This document shows positions 53,984 to 62,088 of a stretch of DNA of 64,000 bases, piece after piece (within the stretch, counting starts at the first letter, position 1; each line of letters starts with the position of its first letter). Under the pieces are notes generated by a model that saw only the letters and a program-made list of their open reading frames with translations, did not search any database and was not told the DNA's origin. The DNA comes from Winogradskyella thalassocola (GTDB lineage Bacteria; Bacteroidota; Bacteroidia; Flavobacteriales; Flavobacteriaceae), in contig NZ_FNCZ01000008.1 of NCBI RefSeq assembly GCF_900099995.1, forward strand, positions 62,001 to 126,000, written 5' to 3'. The translations under genes and the position numbers were made by a program.

Positions 53984-56941
53984 ATGCGTTACCTTGCCCT
54001 TATTCTTATATGTACTTGTTTTCAATTTAGTTTTGGGCAAGACCTTTTCAATAATCCACTCCAATCTAAAGATCCTATTCAACAACAGAAATGGGTAGAT
54101 AGTTTATATACGTCTATGTCTATTGAAGAAAAAATAGGACAACTTTTTATGGTGCAAGTGTTTTCAGATAAAGGAAAAGCACATGAAGTTGGCATCGCTA
54201 ACTTGATAAATAATCAACATATTGGTGGATTAATTTATTCTAACGGAGGACCAGTGCGCCAAGCAAAATTAAATAACGAATTCCAAGCCGCGTCTAAAAT
54301 TCCATTGCTAATAGGAATGGATGCAGAATGGGGTTTAAGCATGCGTTTAGATTCTACCTATGCGTTTCCATGGAATATGACACTTGGTGCGATTACGGAT
54401 AATAAATTGGTAGAACAAGCTGGTAGACAAATAGGAGAACATTGTAAACGTTTAGGGGTGCATTTTAATTTTGCACCAGCAGTAGATATTAATACCAATC
54501 CTAAAAATCCAATCATAGGTAACCGTTCTTTTGGTGAGGATAGAGATAATGTTACGGAAAAAGGTTTAGCATTTATGAAAGGCATGCAAAGTGCTGGGAC
54601 ATTAGCCAATGCAAAACACTTTCCAGGTCATGGAGATACAGAAGAGGATTCGCATTTAAAATTACCAACCATTAATTTTAGTGCAAAACGTATCGATTCT
54701 ATTGAGTTATATCCATACAGAAAGCTTATTAAACAGGGTTTAGCTAGTGTCATGGTTGCGCATTTAAATGTACCGAGTTTAGAGTCGCGTCGCGATTTTC
54801 CATCGTCGTTATCAAAACATATCGTTACAGATATTTTAAAAGATAGTTTAGGGTTTAAGGGCTTGATTTTTACCGATGCCCTAACAATGAAAGGTGCTGC
54901 AGATTATGTTGAAAAAGGTATAGATGGTATAAGAACTAAGAGTTTAGTAAAAGGAGGCGAAATTGATTTAATGGCATTTTTAGCAGGAAATGATGTGATG
55001 CTGATGTCTGAAGATCCGGAAAAAGGAATTGCTAAATTTGTTGAAGCATTTAATAATGGGACTATAAGTGAAGAACGATTAGCACATTCAGTTAAGAAAA
55101 TATTGATGGCTAAATATAAGGTTGGTTTAAATAATTATTCTCCAATCGGAATTTACAATTTAGTTGATGATCTAAATAGGTTAAAAGACGATTTACTCTA
55201 TGAGGAACTCATGGAAAACGCCATTACGGTAGTTAAAAATACTAATGAATTATTACCACTTCGAGATTTAGAAACTAAGAAAATTGCATACGTATCATTA
55301 GGTGATGATGACGGTTCTGTGTTTTTAGATGAGTTAAAAAAATACACTAAAGTCCACGAGATTAAAGCAGATAAGCTTGATGAAATAATTACAAAACTTC
55401 AGAATTATAATACGGTTGTTGTAGGCTATCACAAATCGAATGCTAATCCATGGAAAAGCTTTGAATTTTCGCAAAAGGAAATGGCTTGGTTGTATGAAAT
55501 AGCAAGAACAAATACAATTGTTTTGGATGTTTTTGCGAGACCTTATGCATTAAACGATTTACTGTCTGTTGAAAATATTGAAGGTATTGTAATGAGTTAC
55601 CAAAACAGCAAAATAGCTCAAGAAAAATCAGCGCAGCTTATTTTTGGAGCCATTGCAGCAAAAGGTAAATTACCAGTTAGTGCAGGGCAATTTTTTCCTG
55701 TTGGAACGGGTGAAAGTTTTAATTCATTATTAAGTTTAAGTTATGGTTTGCCAGAACGTGTTGGTATGGACTCTCAACTTTTAAGTCGAATAGACTCTGT
55801 GGCTAACCGAGCTGTTGACGGAAAAATGACACCGGGAATTCAGCTCGTAGTTGCCAGAAGAGGTAAAGTAATTTACAATAAGAATTTTGGGTATCAAACC
55901 TATGAGAAAAAGGAAAAGATAGGTTTTGATAATGTTTACGATGTTGCCTCATTGACAAAAATATTAGCGACACTACCCGTATTAATGGAGTTAGAAGAGC
56001 AAGGCTCATTATCTTTAGATGATAAATTAAGCAAATTAATACCTGAATATAAAAACACCAATAAGAAAAACGTGACGCTTAAAAAAATGCTGTCTCACTA
56101 TGCACAACTCAAGCCGTGGATTCCGTTTTATTATGCCACTTTAGATTCTGTAACAAAAAAACCAAATGCTAAATATTACCGAAATTCGCGTATTGAAGGC
56201 TTCACTGTGGAAGTCACTAATACACTCTTTATGCGTGATGATTACAAGGATTCTATTCAAAAAGTGATACGTGACAGTGATTTATTATCAAGTTTAAGAT
56301 ATCGATATAGCGATTTACCATATTATATTCTTAAAGATTATCTCGAAGATTTTTATGATAAACCATTAAGCGAAATAGCAGAAGATCGTTTTTATAAATC
56401 TTTAGGTGCCAATTATACGACGTATAACCCACGTGATAAATTCAGCTTAAAAAAAATTGTCCCAACAGAAATCGACGATTATTATCGCTACAAAGAAGTA
56501 CATGGGTATGTACATGATATGGGTGCAGCTATGCAAGGTGGAGTTGGCGGACATGCAGGTGTTTTTAGTAACGCTAATGATGTTGCTAAAATAATGCAGA
56601 TGTATCTTCAAAAAGGGTTTTATGGTGGTAAGCGCTATCTTAAAAGTGAAACTATAGATAAGTTTAATTACTGTTACTACTGCGCCAACAATAACAGGCG
56701 CGGAATAGGATTTGATAAACCTCAGTTAGGCGAAGAAGGTCCAACTTGTGGGTGTTTATCTATGACCAGTTTTGGACACTCAGGTTTTACAGGTACGTAC
56801 GCTTGGGCTGATCCCGAAGAAGAAATTGTATATGTGTTTTTAGCGAATAGAACGTACCCACAAGCTGGAAAAAATCTATTATTAAGAGAAAATATTAGAA
56901 CTGATATTCAGCGTTTAATTTATGAGGCGATTATAGATTAA
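53984..56941 (+). CDS. GH3 beta-N-acetylglucosaminidase fused to a beta-lactamase-like domain
   Basis: A 985-residue exported two-enzyme protein (signal residues 1-19, FSFGQ). Residues about 30-380 are a GH3 domain with the NagZ-type loop KHFPGHGDTEEDSH (His215 region) and the nucleophile Asp in IFTDALTMKG (about residue 298). Residues about 395-575 form a GH3 C-terminal-like sandwich. Residues about 595-985 are a serine beta-lactamase/PBP-like hydrolase with the SxxK motif SLTK (Ser656, Lys659), a Tyr motif YSD (RYRYSDLPYY) and the HSGFTG third motif. The set would act on cell-wall sugar and peptide parts. The ATG at 53984 is chosen because it directly begins the signal peptide; an earlier ATG at 53918 would add 22 residues. 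Confidence 0.92.
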   Translation: MRYLALILICTCFQFSFGQDLFNNPLQSKDPIQQQKWVDSLYTSMSIEEKIGQLFMVQVFSDKGKAHEVGIANLINNQHIGGLIYSNGGPVRQAKLNNEFQAASKIPLLIGMDAEWGLSMRLDSTYAFPWNMTLGAITDNKLVEQAGRQIGEHCKRLGVHFNFAPAVDINTNPKNPIIGNRSFGEDRDNVTEKGLAFMKGMQSAGTLANAKHFPGHGDTEEDSHLKLPTINFSAKRIDSIELYPYRKLIKQGLASVMVAHLNVPSLESRRDFPSSLSKHIVTDILKDSLGFKGLIFTDALTMKGAADYVEKGIDGIRTKSLVKGGEIDLMAFLAGNDVMLMSEDPEKGIAKFVEAFNNGTISEERLAHSVKKILMAKYKVGLNNYSPIGIYNLVDDLNRLKDDLLYEELMENAITVVKNTNELLPLRDLETKKIAYVSLGDDDGSVFLDELKKYTKVHEIKADKLDEIITKLQNYNTVVVGYHKSNANPWKSFEFSQKEMAWLYEIARTNTIVLDVFARPYALNDLLSVENIEGIVMSYQNSKIAQEKSAQLIFGAIAAKGKLPVSAGQFFPVGTGESFNSLLSLSYGLPERVGMDSQLLSRIDSVANRAVDGKMTPGIQLVVARRGKVIYNKNFGYQTYEKKEKIGFDNVYDVASLTKILATLPVLMELEEQGSLSLDDKLSKLIPEYKNTNKKNVTLKKMLSHYAQLKPWIPFYYATLDSVTKKPNAKYYRNSRIEGFTVEVTNTLFMRDDYKDSIQKVIRDSDLLSSLRYRYSDLPYYILKDYLEDFYDKPLSEIAEDRFYKSLGANYTTYNPRDKFSLKKIVPTEIDDYYRYKEVHGYVHDMGAAMQGGVGGHAGVFSNANDVAKIMQMYLQKGFYGGKRYLKSETIDKFNYCYYCANNNRRGIGFDKPQLGEEGPTCGCLSMTSFGHSGFTGTYAWADPEEEIVYVFLANRTYPQAGKNLLLRENIRTDIQRLIYEAIID

Positions 56942-57016
56942 GTTTGAAAGTTGAAAAATTATTAAAGTTGTAAGTTTTCAAATTTATTTAGACTATTAAT
57001 TAAATTAAAATGTCTG

Positions 57017-57040
57017 GTTGAGTGCTGTAGAAACCTATTT
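57017..57040. repeat. Dispersed intergenic repeat, copy 2
   Basis: A second copy of the 24-base sequence at 46162, with 20 of 24 positions shared (GTTGAG...GAAACCTATTT). It lies between the GH3 fusion gene and bshA. Confidence 0.5.
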
Positions 57041-57100
57041 CAATAGAAATACAAAACTTTTCAACTAAGTACAAATAGACATCATAGATATATTATAAAT

Positions 57101-58240
57101 ATGAAAATTGGAATAGTTTGTTACCCAACATTTGGAGGAAGTGGAGTTGTAGCTACTGAATTAGGTTTAGAACTTTCAAAACGTGGTCACGAGATTCATT
57201 TTATCACCTATAGTCAACCTGTACGTTTAGAATTGTTGAGTAATAATGTGCATTTTCATGAAGTCCATGTTCCGGAATACCCATTGTTTCTTTATCAACC
57301 TTATGAGCTGGCGTTATCGAGTAAATTAGTAGATATGGTAAAATTGCATGGTATAGAGTTATTACATGTGCATTATGCCATTCCTCACGCTTACGCCGCG
57401 TATATGGCGCAACAAATGTTAAAAGATGAAGGCATTTTTGTTCCTATCGTAACTACGTTGCACGGTACTGATATTACCTTAGTTGGTAGTCATCCATTTT
57501 ATAAACCAGCTGTAACGTTTAGTATTAATAAATCTAACGCCGTAACATCTGTTTCTGAAAGTTTGAAGAAAGATACCATGCGATTGTTTGACATAAAACG
57601 AGAGATTCACGTGGTGCCTAATTTTATAGATTTAGAAAAGCATACACATAGTTTTACGGATTGCCAACGCGCCATGATGGCAGAAGATGATGAACGGATT
57701 ATAACACATATTAGTAATTTTAGAGAAGTAAAACGAATCCCGGATGTGATTAAGATTTTCTATAATATTCAAAAGGAATTACCAGCAAAGTTAATGATGG
57801 TTGGTGAAGGTCCGGAAAAAGAAGCTGCAGAGAATTTAGTTGAAGAGTTAGGGATAAGTGATCGTGTTATTTTTGTAGGAAACAGTAATGAAATCGATCG
57901 TATTTTGTGTTTCAGCGATTTATTTTTGTTACCATCGCAAACCGAAAGTTTTGGTTTAGTTGCACTCGAAGCTATGGCAAGTAGCGTACCGGTAATTTCT
58001 ACGAATACAGGTGGGTTGCCAGAGGTTAACGAAGATGGTTTTTCAGGTTATTTGAGTGAAGTTAGTGCGATTAATGATATGTCTAAAAATGCTATTAAAA
58101 TATTATCAGATATCGATACCTTAAATCAGTTTAAAGCCAATGCAAAAGTACAATCTCAGAAATTTGACTTGCACAATATTGTACCGATGTACGAGAAAAT
58201 ATATGAAGACACCTTGAAAGAATTTTTAGTGGTGAACTAA
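57101..58240 (+). CDS. bshA: N-acetyl-alpha-D-glucosaminyl L-malate synthase
   Basis: BshA joins GlcNAc from UDP-GlcNAc to L-malate in the first step of bacillithiol synthesis. The GT4 protein has 379 residues and the BshA-specific start MKIGIVCYPTFGGSGVVATELG, HVHYAIPHAYAAYMA and VTTLHGTDITLVGSHPFYKP. It also has the HVVPNFIDLEKH hinge and the donor-binding QTESFGLVALEAMASSVPVISTNTGGLPE. Bacteroidota use bacillithiol, so the call fits. bshB and bshC are not in the window. A strong terminator follows. Confidence 0.93.
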   Translation: MKIGIVCYPTFGGSGVVATELGLELSKRGHEIHFITYSQPVRLELLSNNVHFHEVHVPEYPLFLYQPYELALSSKLVDMVKLHGIELLHVHYAIPHAYAAYMAQQMLKDEGIFVPIVTTLHGTDITLVGSHPFYKPAVTFSINKSNAVTSVSESLKKDTMRLFDIKREIHVVPNFIDLEKHTHSFTDCQRAMMAEDDERIITHISNFREVKRIPDVIKIFYNIQKELPAKLMMVGEGPEKEAAENLVEELGISDRVIFVGNSNEIDRILCFSDLFLLPSQTESFGLVALEAMASSVPVISTNTGGLPEVNEDGFSGYLSEVSAINDMSKNAIKILSDIDTLNQFKANAKVQSQKFDLHNIVPMYEKIYEDTLKEFLVVN

Positions 58241-58264
58241 ACGGCATTGATTTACTTATAAAAT

Positions 58265-58299
58265 AAAAAAAAGTCTTCCTATTGGGAAGACTTTTTTTG
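58265..58299. terminator. Bidirectional terminator between bshA and the 58322 gene
   Basis: AAAAAGTCTTCC (ending 58279) pairs with GGAAGACTTTTTT (from 58285) around TATTG, with A and T runs for both strands. Confidence 0.9.
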
Positions 58300-58321
58300 T
58301 TTATGCTTAGCATCTTTTGTT

Positions 58322-58843
58322 TTACCACATTTCACTAACCTCTTGTTTTATATATGCAAGAGCCGCATTACTTGGTGCTGGTTTATCCATAAGTTCAGTT
58401 AAAACAACCTCTCTAAGTTTGTCAGCTGTATCTGTTGATTCTTGCATGGCAGCTTTTCTAATCAATTGAATGGTCGCATTTTTTGCAGCTAATGTAATAG
58501 ACCAACATTGATCGCTTACATAAATCTGTTGCGATAAGTTATGCTCTAATTCTTGTTCTATAGTTGCAATAAGTAAGCTTTCATAATCTGTTTTATTAGA
58601 AGACGTAGGGTGAATTCTCGTTAAAAGCTTAGAAGGCGCCACGCGCTCTAAGAAAAGTGATATACGTTCGTAAGCTTGCAAGCGTAATGGAAAGCTTTCT
58701 TTTTGCAAATCCTTCTGCAATAAAAATTGTCTTCTTCTATTTTCATTTTCTACATGTTGCTTAAAAAAATAGTAAGCCACTGCACCAACGATAACAGCAG
58801 GAGCAATGCTGAAAAGTAACTCGATAATTTTGTCAATATCCAT
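58322..58843 (-). CDS. Conserved membrane-anchored protein (DUF7935-like)
   Basis: A 173-residue protein with one N-terminal hydrophobic helix (about residues 9-27, LFSIAPAVIVGAVAYYFF), then a basic stretch HVENENRRRQFLLQKDLQKESFPLRLQAYERISLFLERV. The soluble helical part continues with TRIHPTSSNKTDYESLLIATIEQELEHNLSQQIYVSD. The pattern matches a family common in Flavobacteriia and known, from memory, as DUF7935. Its function is unknown. It shares the terminator with bshA. Confidence 0.75.
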   Translation of the reverse strand: MDIDKIIELLFSIAPAVIVGAVAYYFFKQHVENENRRRQFLLQKDLQKESFPLRLQAYERISLFLERVAPSKLLTRIHPTSSNKTDYESLLIATIEQELEHNLSQQIYVSDQCWSITLAAKNATIQLIRKAAMQESTDTADKLREVVLTELMDKPAPSNAALAYIKQEVSEMW

Positions 58844-59180
58844 AGTGTAAATTTAGAATACAAACTTAAAACCTTTAAGTCTATTGCACAAACAAAACCG
58901 ATAATTGAATGAAGTCTGTCTTTCATTCCATGAAGTCGCTTTTAAGGCATATGGTAACGTGCATTTTATAGTGTACGGCTTATTTTGCATAAGCTATTGA
59001 CTTTTACGTCGTGAAAAGTATCGAATCGTTTTCGATTGCTTACACGAAATAATCTTTTTTTAAAATAATTCTAAAAAAGAAAGAATTAGAGGGTAACAAT
59101 TTTAATAGTTATTTGATATAACCTCGAACGTCAGTTTTCAATGAGTTAACTGAATTATAAAAAACTAAAATATAATAATT
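58844..59180. other. Gene-less 337-base stretch before the lipoprotein trio
   Basis: No coding region is seen. It contains a palindromic CTTTTACGTCGTGAAAAG at 59001-59018, close to the serB-upstream palindrome, and a GGGTAACAA at 59091-59099. A short GAATGAA/TTCATTC stem lies near 58900. The leader of the next gene and its promoter should lie here. Confidence 0.5.
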
Positions 59181-59621
59181 ATGAAATCAATTTTAAAAAC
59201 AATTTTATTACTAGCCATTACACTTACATTATTTAACTGTGATAATGACGATGGCAATGCACCAAACATAAGTGTTTGTAATTATGAAGGACTTACGGCA
59301 GATATACAAGGCACCATAACTTTAATACCAGAATCGGACTTAATTACAGATTATTTTCCAAACAATGATGGGCCAGGTATTCCTGCAGTTGAGGTATATC
59401 ACTCGGTCAGTCCAGGAAGTACATTTGTAGTAACAAGAGCACTTACGGTGGGGGCTGTAGATTCAAGTCCACAAATAGTAATCAATGGTACAACGCATTC
59501 AGGTGTGGTAACTTGCCAAAGAGCGGGAAGTGCTGTAGGAGATGAGCTTCGATTAGACATTGTACTAGCCTCAGGTGAAGAGGTAGAATTATGTGTTGTA
59601 ATTGATTATGTAGCCCCTTAA
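59181..59621 (+). CDS. Lipoprotein, first of three tandem genes
   Basis: A 146-residue lipoprotein (MKSILKTILLLAITLTLFNC, lipobox ending Cys20) with an acidic spacer DNDDGNAP. The beta-rich remainder has a Cys-containing start (SVCNYEGL), a FVVTRALTVGAV strand and two Cys late in the chain (VVTCQRAG, LCVVIDYVAP). No family recognised. It begins a set of three lipoprotein genes with spacing of 10 and 9 bases and similar leader peptides (MKS-K/N-T-L-L-type), clearly one message. Confidence 0.65.
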   Translation: MKSILKTILLLAITLTLFNCDNDDGNAPNISVCNYEGLTADIQGTITLIPESDLITDYFPNNDGPGIPAVEVYHSVSPGSTFVVTRALTVGAVDSSPQIVINGTTHSGVVTCQRAGSAVGDELRLDIVLASGEEVELCVVIDYVAP

Positions 59622-59631
59622 AAAGCAAATT

Positions 59632-60297
59632 ATGAAATCATTAATAAACACCGTATTGATGTCGATTATAGTACTGACTTTTTTTAATTGTGATAATAAC
59701 GACGATGCGACGTCAGCAGCTTCAACAGATGGATTTACAATAAATTCAACGTTTCACGAAACTGTAAATGCATACGTCACTATAGATCAATTAGACAGCA
59801 ATGCAGATGGTAATCCTGATCATTACAACTTTATGTTTACTGATGGAAGAATTACAGATTCTTTTGGAGATGTAGGTCTCGGTTATGCTTATGCCTATTC
59901 GGTTAATACCACTTCAAAATTGGCTTTAATAAAAGTATCTGTAGATGATAATCCAAGTTTAGGTTCGGGTTTAATTTCGACAGGTAATACGTATATCGGC
60001 TCTAGTTTAAGTACTGGTGTACCTAATTACTCAGCAGATTCTTTAATCGCTCATGATGGAGTGGTTCCCTATTCTTTCGGAACAGAAAATGGAATCGATT
60101 ATGGTCACCTTCCAGAAACAAGTGGAGTTTGGTATACTGTAGGAACTATAGGGCCGACGGTGATCATAAATGCAATAAACATTGATACAAATGTGCCAGC
60201 AAATAGCACAATTGATGTAGACTATACGTTTTTAGCTTCAGATGGCACCTCTATTACAGGGCATTACGAAGGCACTTTAGGAATAATATTAGATTAA
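59632..60297 (+). CDS. Lipoprotein, second of three tandem genes
   Basis: A 221-residue lipoprotein whose leader (MKSLINTVLMSIIVLTFFNC) is close to those of its neighbours, then a D/N-rich spacer DNNDDATSAAS. The body is a beta-rich domain with DGFTINSTFHETVNAYVTIDQLDSNADGNPDHYNFMFTDGRI, a calcium-binding-like DSNADGNPD loop, and an ending VDYTFLASDGTSITGHYEGTLGI. The last motif (DGTxIxGxYxGxL) is shared with other small secreted flavobacterial proteins. Function unknown. Confidence 0.65.
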   Translation: MKSLINTVLMSIIVLTFFNCDNNDDATSAASTDGFTINSTFHETVNAYVTIDQLDSNADGNPDHYNFMFTDGRITDSFGDVGLGYAYAYSVNTTSKLALIKVSVDDNPSLGSGLISTGNTYIGSSLSTGVPNYSADSLIAHDGVVPYSFGTENGIDYGHLPETSGVWYTVGTIGPTVIINAINIDTNVPANSTIDVDYTFLASDGTSITGHYEGTLGIILD

Positions 60298-60306
60298 AAC
60301 AATACT

Positions 60307-60852
60307 ATGAAATCATTTTTTAAATCGATGCTTTTAATGGCATTAGTACTCTTGAGTTTTAGCTGCAGTAGTGACGACGATACAATAACACCAACCTTAA
60401 ATACGAGTGAGTATTTTAAATATTCAATAAATAATGGTCCTGACCGTATTTTTGATGCTTACGCTAGAGGACGGTATGAGCCAAATCCCAATTCTACGTT
60501 TGAGAAATTTTATTTTAGAGCAGGTGCGGCAACGGCAGATGGTCCGACTGTTATAGTTGATGCAGATTTTACGTTTCAAGATTTCACGTCATTCACTAAT
60601 ACTACTAATATTAATTGGGGAGTATCGGATGGTCTAACAGCTAATTTTTATTTCACAGAATTAACTCCTGGTCATACGTTTTTGTCTAGCTGGACGGTCA
60701 TGCCAAGTAATCCTGTTGTGTGCACAATTACCGTGCACCCAGTGAATGTAGGAGACTATATAGAATTTACTTTTCAAGGTGATTATGTACTTGCGACAGA
60801 TAACTCTGTTCAAGGATCAATAGTAGGAGAGGGTAGAGTGTTAAGAGAGTAA
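60307..60852 (+). CDS. Lipoprotein, third of three tandem genes
   Basis: A 181-residue lipoprotein (MKSFFKSMLLMALVLLSFSC, then SSDDDTITPT) with a beta-rich body: YFKYSINNGPDRIFDAYARGRYEP, FEKFYFRAG, WGVSDGLTANFYFTELTPGHTF, and a final VGDYIEFTFQGDYVLATDNSVQGSIVGEGRVLRE. The last part resembles the end of the second gene (GDY or GHYEG strand). It is followed by the truncated histidine kinase within 55 bases, so it lies near the deletion border. Confidence 0.65.
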   Translation: MKSFFKSMLLMALVLLSFSCSSDDDTITPTLNTSEYFKYSINNGPDRIFDAYARGRYEPNPNSTFEKFYFRAGAATADGPTVIVDADFTFQDFTSFTNTTNINWGVSDGLTANFYFTELTPGHTFLSSWTVMPSNPVVCTITVHPVNVGDYIEFTFQGDYVLATDNSVQGSIVGEGRVLRE

Positions 60853-60906
60853 GTGACTTAAATTAATACACTACTATAAAACATGACTCTTATCGGCCTT
60901 TTTTAG

Positions 60907-61194
60907 TCTCGCTATGTAAGCATATTTAATAAAGAAGATAATGGAGAAGTTATTGTTAATTTTAAAAAAGGACAAAATCAGACCTTAATAGTAGAAATTA
61001 TAGATGATGGAGTGGGATTTGTTAATACCAATAAAAGTCAAAATGGAAAGATAAAGTCGTCTAATGTACTAAAAGATAGACTTCACTTTTTAAACAATTC
61101 TAAAAAATGGAATATCTCTTATGCCGAAGAAGAAGTATTTCCAGATCATTTCGAAAAAGGAAATAAGTCAACTTTTATAATTCAAAAACTATGA
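60907..61194 (+). pseudogene. 3' stump of a LytS-type sensor histidine kinase
   Basis: The frame is open from 60907 (a TAG precedes it) and has no start codon near its beginning, yet from nt 60922 it reads IFNKEDNGEVIVNFKKGQNQ and then TLIVEIIDDGVGF. It goes on to NVLKDRLHFLNNSKK and ends in FEKGNKSTFIIQKL. That is the second half of a HATPase_c ATP-binding domain, with the G1-like DDGVGF box but without the upstream N box (ENAxxHG), the histidine region and the membrane sensor. Its stop overlaps the ATG of the LytTR regulator (ATGA), as in intact LytS/LytTR operons. So a large 5' deletion removed about three quarters of the kinase gene. Confidence 0.82.
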
Positions 61195-61934
61195 TAGATC
61201 AGATAACAGCAGTAATAGTTGATGATGAAATTACTAATATAAAAGGCTTACAGAAAAAAATCAAAAAACTGTTTCCTAGTATTCAGATTATTGGCACTTA
61301 TCAAAAACCAGAATTAGCTATTAGTGCTATAAAAGAGCAGCAACCACAACTCGTGTTTCTAGATATACAAATGCCTAGAATTAATGGTTTTGAGCTATTA
61401 GAGGCTTTAGAGTTGATAAAATTTCAGATGATATTCGTAACGGCTTTTAGCGAATATGCCATAAAAGCATTTAAACAGAATGCCATGGATTATATTTTAA
61501 AACCAATAGATGATTCCGATTTAAAGAGCGCAGTTCATAAAGCTTTAGAAGCGATTGAATCACAAAATTCTGTAGAGCAAAACACAAAGCTTTTGCAATT
61601 GATTTCAACCATGGTAACTGATAATAATAAGCTCATTGTACCAACTGCCAAAGGTTTATCCTTTATTCCACAAGATGAGGTTCTACATATTGAAGGTTAC
61701 GAAGGTTACACCAAAATCCACTTAGAAGATAGTACCACATTACTAAGTTCTTATAACTTAGGTAAATTTGCTAAAATGGTATCCTCTGATTTTTTTAAAT
61801 GTCATAAGTCGCACATTGTTAGCCTCAATAAAGTGAGACATTTTGAAAACGAAGGCTATCTCGTTTTAGAAAATAAAGAACGTGTTCCGATTTCTAGAGC
61901 TCATAAAAAAGCGTTTCTAGAGCTATTCAATTAA
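61191..61934 (+). CDS. LytTR-family response regulator
   Basis: A 247-residue regulator with a receiver domain (about residues 5-120, VDDEITNIKGLQKKI with the phospho-acceptor Asp in VFLDIQMPRINGFELL, Thr in FVTAFSEYAIKAF and Lys in DYILKPIDDSDL). The LytTR DNA-binding domain spans about residues 140-245 (KGLSFIPQDEVLHIEGYEGYTKIHLED, FFKCHKSHIVSLNKV). The partner histidine kinase directly upstream is broken, so this looks like an orphan regulator that may be inactive, driven by another kinase, or phosphorylation-independent. The tandem lipoproteins and the 62089 gene are possible targets by position. Confidence 0.93.
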   Translation: MIDQITAVIVDDEITNIKGLQKKIKKLFPSIQIIGTYQKPELAISAIKEQQPQLVFLDIQMPRINGFELLEALELIKFQMIFVTAFSEYAIKAFKQNAMDYILKPIDDSDLKSAVHKALEAIESQNSVEQNTKLLQLISTMVTDNNKLIVPTAKGLSFIPQDEVLHIEGYEGYTKIHLEDSTTLLSSYNLGKFAKMVSSDFFKCHKSHIVSLNKVRHFENEGYLVLENKERVPISRAHKKAFLELFN

Positions 61935-62088
61935 AGCTGTACTTCAAAATATGACTAAAACAGAATGCAATCTCAATGCGTTGATTAGGAAGTTTCAATA
62001 ATAAAATTTAAAAAATCGGGTAACAAATATAAGCTTGTTTTTATATAAGGGTGATAATACATTAAAAACACTTTTTAAATAAAACAAT

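Noticed and set aside
58895-58925. GAATGAA/TTCATTC inverted repeat as terminator or operator
   Set aside because: The stem is only seven bases, AT-rich and without a T-run or second copy.
61012-61194. Small 60-residue gene
   Set aside because: The GTG is the Val of the histidine-kinase DDGVGF box; the open frame extends further upstream as a kinase remnant.
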